DNA of 64,000 bases, taken from positions 310,001 to 374,000 of the forward strand of contig NZ_RZNX01000001.1 of the NCBI RefSeq assembly GCF_003994465.1. The letters run 5' to 3'. Shown one piece after another: positions 58,446 through 64,000 of the stretch. The first letter of the stretch is position 1. Each line of letters starts with the position of its first letter. The position numbers and the translations under genes are program-made. Below the pieces are notes generated by a model. The model saw nothing but the letters and a program-made list of their open reading frames with translations. It was not told where the DNA came from and did not search any database. The stretch is from Paenibacillus zeisoli (lineage in GTDB: Bacteria; Bacillota; Bacilli; Paenibacillales; Paenibacillaceae).

Positions 58446-59201
58446 ATGACAAAATTCCCTATAGCGGTTCAGCCCTACACAGTCCGTGAGCAGCTCGCTC
58501 AGGATTATGTAGGTACGCTCGAGAGAATAGCAGAGATTGGCTATCGAGGTATTGAGTTGGGACGGCCGCCGGAAGGCATGGCCATATCGGAGCAAAAAGC
58601 CCATCTGGATCGTATTGGCCTAAAGGTCATCGGTACACATACCGGCTTTGACAGCTTTGACTTTGATCCCGATGCGATTGCCGATTATCTGGATGAGGTG
58701 AGCGGAGGGAGGTTCGCTGCGATCTCACTGAGATTTGATTCCCGGGAAGACGTTATTGCCAAAGCAGCCAAGCTGAATAAGATTGGGGAGCGCTTTCGCA
58801 GCCGTGATGTGCAGTTCCTGTACCACAACCATGATTGGGAATTCCAGCAGTTTGAAGGAGAATCAGTACTGGATATTCTGCTTAGAGAGACTGACTCTGA
58901 GCTCGTTAAGCTGGAACTGGATACTTATTGGGCCAAGCGAGGTGGAGAAGACCCGGCTGCTTACCTGCGGAAGCTCCAGAACCGGTGCCCACTGCTGCAT
59001 ATTAAGGATGTAGAGGACGGGGAGGAAGGCTTTTTTGCTGAGATAGGGGAAGGTATTCTGGATTTTAAAGAGATTGCTCAAGCTGCCGAGCAGGTGGGCA
59101 CACAGTGGCTCGTTGTTGAGCAGGACCAATCTAGACGCGATCCGCTGGAAAGTCTTAAGATCAGTTATTCTAACTTGAAGACTATGGGCTTGATTGACTA
59201 A
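58446..59201 (+). CDS. Xylose-isomerase-like TIM-barrel protein (IolE/IolH-like)
   Basis: About 251 residues with the TIM-barrel isomerase pattern: start AVQPYTVREQL, IGYRGIELGRPPEG, then FLYHNHDWEFQQF and KLELDTYWAKRGGEDP (metal acids), LLHIKDVEDG and a closing WLVVEQDQ. Members dehydrate or isomerise inososes and keto sugars. GAAGGAGTG precedes the ATG. It is 39 bases after the dehydrogenase, so the two likely act in succession. Confidence 0.82.
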   Translation: MTKFPIAVQPYTVREQLAQDYVGTLERIAEIGYRGIELGRPPEGMAISEQKAHLDRIGLKVIGTHTGFDSFDFDPDAIADYLDEVSGGRFAAISLRFDSREDVIAKAAKLNKIGERFRSRDVQFLYHNHDWEFQQFEGESVLDILLRETDSELVKLELDTYWAKRGGEDPAAYLRKLQNRCPLLHIKDVEDGEEGFFAEIGEGILDFKEIAQAAEQVGTQWLVVEQDQSRRDPLESLKISYSNLKTMGLID

Positions 59202-59231
59202 CATTCTGCATGGGGAGAAGGAGGGGGTTCA

Positions 59232-60161
59232 ATGGGCATGATTCATCATACGATCAAGGGGACAGCAGCGGCCCCTGTTCAGCTTCCCACGATTCATATT
59301 GTTGGCGATATTGCCAAAAAAGCGGGGTCCGGCCTCGGTCCGCGTACGATTGAAGATTATGAGCTGCTGTATTTTCCGGATGCGTCGCGAAGTATTTACC
59401 GAATTGGAGATCAGGCTTATACGTTAAATGAACCAAGCTTTGTCATTACCCGGCCAGGAGAGACACATGCTTACGAATACGACACACAGCAGCCTGCGCG
59501 TCATTTATTTATCCATTTTGGCCTGCCGGGTGAGGAGCAGCTCTTGGAGCTTCTGCCCATGCTGCGGCTGGACGGACCGAGCTGTATAGCCGCGGATGAC
59601 CAGCTGCTTGCCCAAATGATGAAGCATATTCTCTATATTGCATATGCCCATCCGGACCGCCTGCAGGAACGGGGAAGCTCCATGCTGCTTACCCTGCTTA
59701 CAGAACTTAACGGCCAACTGTACGATAATCCGCAGCTGGCCCAAATCCAGCGCCTGCCACATCAAATCGTCAAGGCGCTGGACTATATTGATGAACACAT
59801 CGAGGAGCCCATAGCCGTGGAGATGCTTGCGAATCGCAGCGGATGGTCACATGAGCATTTCACGCGTTCGTTCATGCAATTCTTAGGCCGCACGCCTCGC
59901 GAGACGATTATCCAGCGGCGTATTGAGCGAGCCTGCCAGCTGCTTCTATATGAAGAGTGGAGCATCAAGGAGGTGGCCTATCGGGTTGGCTTCATAGACG
60001 AGAACTATTTCAGCCGGCTATTCAAGACAGTGAAGGGAATAACCGCGACGGCTTACCGCCGGAAATACAACAATCCGGTGTACCGCAATCTGGTTCCTGT
60101 CAAAGAAACTGAGACGATGTATCCGGTAAACCGCATTTTGTATAATGTGTGGGTCAAGTAG
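59232..60161 (+). CDS. AraC-family regulator of the inositol-like cluster
   Basis: A 309-residue activator: N-terminal cupin-like sugar-sensing domain (about 20-160; VITRPGETHAYEYD) and C-terminal double helix-turn-helix (about 185-285; MLANRSGWSHEHFTRSFMQF, WSIKEVAYRVGFIDENYFSR). GAAGGAGGGGG precedes the ATG. It is embedded in the cluster and probably activates it in response to its sugar. Confidence 0.9.
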   Translation: MGMIHHTIKGTAAAPVQLPTIHIVGDIAKKAGSGLGPRTIEDYELLYFPDASRSIYRIGDQAYTLNEPSFVITRPGETHAYEYDTQQPARHLFIHFGLPGEEQLLELLPMLRLDGPSCIAADDQLLAQMMKHILYIAYAHPDRLQERGSSMLLTLLTELNGQLYDNPQLAQIQRLPHQIVKALDYIDEHIEEPIAVEMLANRSGWSHEHFTRSFMQFLGRTPRETIIQRRIERACQLLLYEEWSIKEVAYRVGFIDENYFSRLFKTVKGITATAYRRKYNNPVYRNLVPVKETETMYPVNRILYNVWVK

Positions 60162-60193
60162 GATGTGGGCTCAAGTTAGAGAAGGAGGCTATC

Positions 60194-61249
60194 ATGTCAG
60201 AGACAATACGTGTAGGCATTGTGGGCTATGGCTTCGCCGCCCGTACATTTCATGCGCCTATTATCAGTACGGTTCCAGGACTATCCCTTTCTAAGATTGT
60301 GCAGCGAAGCGGGGCTTCCTGTGAGCAGGACTATCCGGGGGTGCAGGCAGTCAAGGAAATTTCCGGGCTCTATGGCGATGAAGAGATTGACCTGGTTATC
60401 ATTACGACTCCAAGCACCAACCATTATGATATAGCCAGGCAGGCACTGCTGGCTGGCAAGCATGTTGTAGTTGAGAAACCTTTCACTACTACGACCCAGG
60501 AAGCAGATGAACTAATTGAACTGGCTCAGCGTCAGAATAGAGTGCTCAGTGTGTTCCATAACCGCCGGTGGGACGGCGACTTTCTTACGCTGAAGGAAGT
60601 GGTTGAACAAGGTCTGCTCGGACGGTTAACCGAAGCGGAGCTGCGCTGGGACCGCTATAGTCCGAACTCCAATCCAGAGCGCTGGCGGGATGCGGGCGAG
60701 GAGGGATCGGGCACATTTTATGACCTTGGTGTGCATCTGATCGACCAAGCACTCACCTTGTTCGGTACGCCTTTATCGGTACAAGCTGAGCTGCGCACCG
60801 AACGGGAGCATGCGAAGGCACATGACTATTTCGATGTCTCTTTGGAATATCCAGACAGCTTTAAGGTGAGCTTCAAGTCTTCCCTTCTGGCAGTAGAGCC
60901 GGCATCCAGGTACCGTCTGTACGGCACGGAAGGTGCATTCGTCAAATATGGTGAAGATCCTCAGGAGAAACAGCTGCTCAGCGGGTTGATTCCGGGGATG
61001 CCAGGATGGGGAGAAGAAGCGGAGCAGAGGTGGGGAATCCTGCACACCAGCCGGGGCGGACTTGATTACAGGGGGAAGGTTCGAACTCTTCCGGGCTCGT
61101 ATCAGGCATTTTATCAGAATATATATGATGCCATCACCGGTGCTGCGGAGCTAGCCGTACAGCCCGAGGAGGCCCGGATGGCGATTCGTATCATTGAGCT
61201 CGGGATGCAGAGTCATCGTGAGCAGCGCAGAGTGAAAGTTACTCTGTGA
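60194..61249 (+). CDS. IolW/YvaA-type scyllo-inositol dehydrogenase
   Basis: A 351-residue Gfo/Idh enzyme close to Bacillus IolW (YvaA): VGIVGYGFAARTFHAPIIST, HVVVEKPFTTTTQEAD, SVFHNRRWDGDFLTLKEV, GTFYDLGVHLIDQALTLFG. IolW interconverts scyllo-inositol and scyllo-inosose with NADP(H). GAAGGAGG supports ATG 60194; the frame opens at 60149 overlapping the AraC gene. Close resemblance gives the family with good confidence, though substrate may differ. Confidence 0.88.
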   Translation: MSETIRVGIVGYGFAARTFHAPIISTVPGLSLSKIVQRSGASCEQDYPGVQAVKEISGLYGDEEIDLVIITTPSTNHYDIARQALLAGKHVVVEKPFTTTTQEADELIELAQRQNRVLSVFHNRRWDGDFLTLKEVVEQGLLGRLTEAELRWDRYSPNSNPERWRDAGEEGSGTFYDLGVHLIDQALTLFGTPLSVQAELRTEREHAKAHDYFDVSLEYPDSFKVSFKSSLLAVEPASRYRLYGTEGAFVKYGEDPQEKQLLSGLIPGMPGWGEEAEQRWGILHTSRGGLDYRGKVRTLPGSYQAFYQNIYDAITGAAELAVQPEEARMAIRIIELGMQSHREQRRVKVTL

Positions 61250-61299
61250 TCTGACAAGGCAAGTTAACCAATAGAGTAAAGAGAAAAGAAGGCGATACT

Positions 61300-62145
61300 G
61301 TGTTTCCTTTCAAACCAGCACTAAATACATCTACGTTGATCCCTTTCGCGCTTGGTGTGAAGGAGCAGATCCATACTGCGGCGAAGGCAGGTTACCAAGG
61401 AATCGAGCTGTGGGTCAAAGATATTGAAACTTATTTGGGTGAAGGCGGGAGTCTTCAAGAACTGAAACGATATATCTCGGATACCGGTATTGAAGTAGTG
61501 AATGCGATTGCCTTCTGGGCTTGGGCTGATCGTGATGCGGACACTCGAACCCAAGGTCTGCAGCAGGCAAGACGGGAGATGGAAATGCTGGCAGCCATCG
61601 GTTGTCAGGCAGCTGCAGCTCCGCCTTATGGTAATGTTGAAGGGATACCGCTTGTCCAAATGGCGGAAGCCTATGCGAACTTGGCGGGAATAGCACGTGA
61701 CCAGGGCGTTGAGCCCTTTCTCGAATTCTGGGGCCGAGCCAAGCAGCTGAACTGTGTGAGTGACGCGCTGTATGTAGCGCAAGCGAGCGGTGTTAAAGAC
61801 ACCAAAATTCTGCTAGACCCTTTCCATATGTATACAGGGGGGAGTGAGTTATCTTCCTTAACAGGGATTTCTGGTGAACAAATTGGCATTGTGCATGTTA
61901 ATGATTATCCATCTAATCCGCCGAGAGAACTCATAGGAGATCAGGACAGGGTATTCCCGGGAGACGGCGTGATGCCTTCATTTGACTTTGCCAGCCAGCT
62001 GCATGATTCCGGTTATAACGGCTTTCTATCGCTGGAGCTGTTTCGCGAAGACTACGAAGGTCGAAGTGCAATCGAGACGGCCGAATACGGGCTGATCAAA
62101 ATGAGAAAGGCGTACAGCATATCATGGACCGGAAGCCAGCGTTAG
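61300..62145 (+). CDS. IolI-like inosose isomerase (TIM barrel)
   Basis: A 281-residue TIM barrel resembling Bacillus IolI (2-keto-myo-inositol isomerase), most clearly in the C-terminal part: GIVHVNDYPSNPP, DQDRVFPGDGVMPSFDF and FLSLELFREDYEG. The metal ligands are carried in EPFLEFWG, ILLDPFHMYTG and the two segments above. It starts at GTG 61300 after AGAAGG. Its 3' end overlaps the MATE gene by 22 bases. Confidence 0.85.
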   Translation: MFPFKPALNTSTLIPFALGVKEQIHTAAKAGYQGIELWVKDIETYLGEGGSLQELKRYISDTGIEVVNAIAFWAWADRDADTRTQGLQQARREMEMLAAIGCQAAAAPPYGNVEGIPLVQMAEAYANLAGIARDQGVEPFLEFWGRAKQLNCVSDALYVAQASGVKDTKILLDPFHMYTGGSELSSLTGISGEQIGIVHVNDYPSNPPRELIGDQDRVFPGDGVMPSFDFASQLHDSGYNGFLSLELFREDYEGRSAIETAEYGLIKMRKAYSISWTGSQR

Positions 62146-63482
62146 ACCACATGTCGCTGGGGACTCGGTCCCTTTTTGCCATCACATGGCCTATATTTAT
62201 TGAGCTGGCTCTGCAGATGCTGCTTCGGACGACGGATACCTTCATGCTGAGCAAGGTGTCGGATGAGGCCGTCGCAGCGGTGGGGGTAGCCAATCAGATT
62301 ATTTCCTTTGGTGTGCTTCTCTTCAACTTTGTAGCTTTAGGCTCGGCGGTCGTTATTTCACAGTACCTCGGTGCACGCCGCGAGCAGGAGATCGGTCAGC
62401 TGGCAGGTTCCTCACTTGGTCTGAATTTTCTGTTCGGCGCCTTCGTCAGTCTGCTGGTCATGCTCTTTAGTGGACCTCTGCTGGGCATTTTTCATCTGGA
62501 CCACGGACTGCTCCATCAAGCGCAGAGTTACCTTCTGATTGCTGGTGGAGCGCTGATCATCCAGGCTCTGTTATCTGTCGTAACTTCCATCATTCAATCA
62601 CACGGTTATACGAAGCAGACGATGCTGGTGTCTCTCGGCATGAACGTGTTGAACATCCTGGGTAATTATATGGTCATCTATGGTCCAGGCGGATTCCCGA
62701 AGCTTGGCGTAATCGGAGTAGCTATCTCTACTGCAACAGCCCAGTTCATTGGATTATTAATCAACCTGTATCTCCTGCGTCATACTGCCAAGGTTCAAAT
62801 CCTCTGGGATCAAGTGATTCGCTGGCGGCGTGACCATGTTGAGAAGGTGCTTAGGGTTGGCCTGCCTTCATCAGCCGTTTCACTGTCCTATTCTGCCAAT
62901 CAATTTGTCACCACGGCTTTCATCTCATCACTTGGCGCTTCTATGCTTGCGACGAAGATCTACACGCAGAATATTATGTTTTTTGTGATGATTCTGGCGA
63001 TCTCGCTAGGACGAGGGGGACAAATCATCGTGGGACATTTGATTGGTGCCGATGAGAGGGACACTGCTTATAAACAGGTGTTTGGCAACCTGATCCGCAG
63101 TCAGTTCATTACACTGATGGCCGTTGCTGTAATGGTCTTTTTCAGAGGTCCTCTGCTGAGGCTCTTCACAGGGGACGTCGACATTGTATCCCTCGGTGCT
63201 TCCTTGCTACTGCTCAGCTTCATTCTGGAACCAGGCCGCAATTTTAATATCATTCTGGAGCGCTCATTACAGGCAGCAGGTGATGTGAAATACCCCATGG
63301 TCGTGTCCATAGCCGTAACGTGGGCGTTCAGCGTGCCGTTAACTTACCTGCTCGGAATATATAGCGGGTATGGACTTTATGGAATCTGGGCGGCTTTTAT
63401 CGCAGACGAATGGCTGCGTGGCGTTCTACTATGGTTCCGCTGGAAGGGCAGATCATGGCAGAGCAAATCGCTTGTTCAATAG
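62124..63482 (+). CDS. MATE-family efflux transporter
   Basis: A 452-residue protein with twelve membrane helices and the MATE signatures WPIFIELALQMLLRTTDTFM, GSAVVISQYLGARREQEIGQ and VGHLIGADERDTAYKQVFG. It exports cationic drugs or metabolites with Na+ or H+. It overlaps the isomerase end, so it belongs to the same transcript, which is unusual for a catabolic gene set. The substrate may be unrelated to inositol. Confidence 0.9.
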   Translation: MDRKPALDHMSLGTRSLFAITWPIFIELALQMLLRTTDTFMLSKVSDEAVAAVGVANQIISFGVLLFNFVALGSAVVISQYLGARREQEIGQLAGSSLGLNFLFGAFVSLLVMLFSGPLLGIFHLDHGLLHQAQSYLLIAGGALIIQALLSVVTSIIQSHGYTKQTMLVSLGMNVLNILGNYMVIYGPGGFPKLGVIGVAISTATAQFIGLLINLYLLRHTAKVQILWDQVIRWRRDHVEKVLRVGLPSSAVSLSYSANQFVTTAFISSLGASMLATKIYTQNIMFFVMILAISLGRGGQIIVGHLIGADERDTAYKQVFGNLIRSQFITLMAVAVMVFFRGPLLRLFTGDVDIVSLGASLLLLSFILEPGRNFNIILERSLQAAGDVKYPMVVSIAVTWAFSVPLTYLLGIYSGYGLYGIWAAFIADEWLRGVLLWFRWKGRSWQSKSLVQ

Positions 63483-63505
63483 ATTCTCCAGATAGTAACG
63501 CACGA

Positions 63506-63545
63506 AAAAAAGACTACTGCCTTTGCATTCGGTAGTAGTCTTTTT
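63506..63545. terminator. Bidirectional terminator after the MATE gene
   Basis: AAAAAGACTACTGCC on the left pairs with GGTAGTAGTCTTTTT on the right around a 9-base loop; A- and T-runs flank it, serving both the MATE gene and the SRAP gene. Confidence 0.9.
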
Positions 63546-63597
63546 GTACAGTGTTCCTTTAGAGGAGCAGGGTAGTCGTAGGCTTGAGAATAAAAAA

Positions 63598-64000
63598 TCA
63601 ACGCTTTACCCAGGCCCGGGCCAGATCCATTTCCTGAATGCATTCAACCGAATCGTGCCTATTATCATCAATTAGCGGCGTTACCGCGTACGTATCCATC
63701 TCTTCGGCCGAATGGGGCCTAAGTATTGGATCGAGCGCATCCAGATCGTTCGTCCCCTCGTTGAGCCAAAGGGCCATGTCCTCCGCGGACAGAATCGCCG
63801 GCATACGGCTTTCAAATTCGCCAATCAGCGGGTTGGCTTCTGTCATGACAAGGGTACAAGTGCGTAGCGGTTCTCCGCGTGTATCCCGCCATATTTCATA
63901 AAGCCCGGCGACCCCAAACAAGCTTCGATTTTTCATAACTATACGTACAGGGTATTCCCTTTTGCCTTCTTTTTTCCAATAGTAAAATCCGTTGCACGGG
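63598..64000 (-). CDS. SRAP (SOS response-associated peptidase, HMCES/YedK) C-terminal part
   Basis: The frame continues past the internal ATG at 63936 to the window edge; upstream residues read PCNGFYYWKKEGKREYPVRI, matching the conserved substrate region of SRAP proteins (usually IPADGFYEW). Downstream come LFGVAGLYEIW, TCTLVMTEANPLIGEFESRM and MPAILSAEDMALWL (with the family histidine position replaced in F-E-S-R). SRAP proteins shield abasic sites in single-stranded DNA by crosslinking through an N-terminal cysteine, which is outside the window. Confidence 0.9.
   Translation of the reverse strand, partial: PCNGFYYWKKEGKREYPVRIVMKNRSLFGVAGLYEIWRDTRGEPLRTCTLVMTEANPLIGEFESRMPAILSAEDMALWLNEGTNDLDALDPILRPHSAEEMDTYAVTPLIDDNRHDSVECIQEMDLARAWVKR

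Overview
The window looks like the chromosome of a Paenibacillus-type Bacillales bacterium. Evidence: intermediate GC by eye, strong AGGAGG-type ribosome sites, frequent TTG/GTG starts, U-tract terminators, and close relatives of Bacillus proteins (BglC, the IolI and IolW families, Mqo, GlnQ, TelA, a Listeria-type rifampin phosphotransferase). I saw no rRNA, tRNA, CRISPR array, phage or intact insertion sequence.

Region 1 (1-15.8 kb) is one long plus-strand transcription unit. It opens with trpB (cut by the window edge), trpA and trpF. With no terminator it continues into about 13 genes that look like a small-molecule biosynthesis cluster: two Gfo/Idh dehydrogenases, two tandem DegT/DnrJ/EryC1 aminotransferases, a TIM-barrel sugar isomerase, an M20 hydrolase, an Ldh2-type dehydrogenase, an unrecognised small protein, a solo B3/4 tRNA-editing-like domain, MFS and DMT transporters and two ATP-grasp ligases. 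Start and stop codons mostly overlap or lie close together, and the first clear terminator follows the last gene. I infer an aminated sugar or cyclitol, or an unusual amino acid, joined by ATP-grasp ligases and exported. The product is unknown.

Region 2 (15.9-20.2 kb) holds a membrane-protein/substrate-binding-VWA/TelA operon and a YetF-like gene. Region 3 (20.4-25.8 kb) has an alpha/beta hydrolase facing a minus-strand operon of MFS carrier, class III aminotransferase, zinc polyol-type dehydrogenase and HAD phosphatase. Those last three activities match the trio known from azasugar (nojirimycin-type) biosynthesis. Region 4 (26-28.2 kb) is an Fnr-like regulator divergent from DUF2249 and cupin genes, with a perfect Fnr box between them.

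Region 5 (28.3-34.3 kb) carries a ROK regulator with an MFS transporter, a GlnPH-GlnQ-type amino-acid ABC transporter and an exported Ig-like protein. Region 6 (34.5-37.6 kb) is a type III polyketide synthase, methyltransferase and flavoprotein operon. Region 7 (37.7-50 kb) is mixed housekeeping and accessory: amino-acid antiporter, MFS, nucleotidyltransferase, SDR, bglC, S66 peptidase, polysaccharide deacetylase, MerR regulator, serine hydrolase and mqo. Region 8 (50-54.5 kb) has two likely antibiotic-protection genes, rifampin phosphotransferase and an Lsa-type ABC-F protein; the latter sits behind a readable transcription attenuator. Region 9 (54.6-57 kb) is a YedE/YedF-type sulfur or selenium pair plus two small genes. 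Region 10 (57.3-63.5 kb) is an inositol-like sugar gene set (two Gfo/Idh, two TIM-barrel isomerases, AraC, MATE). The right edge cuts an SRAP gene.
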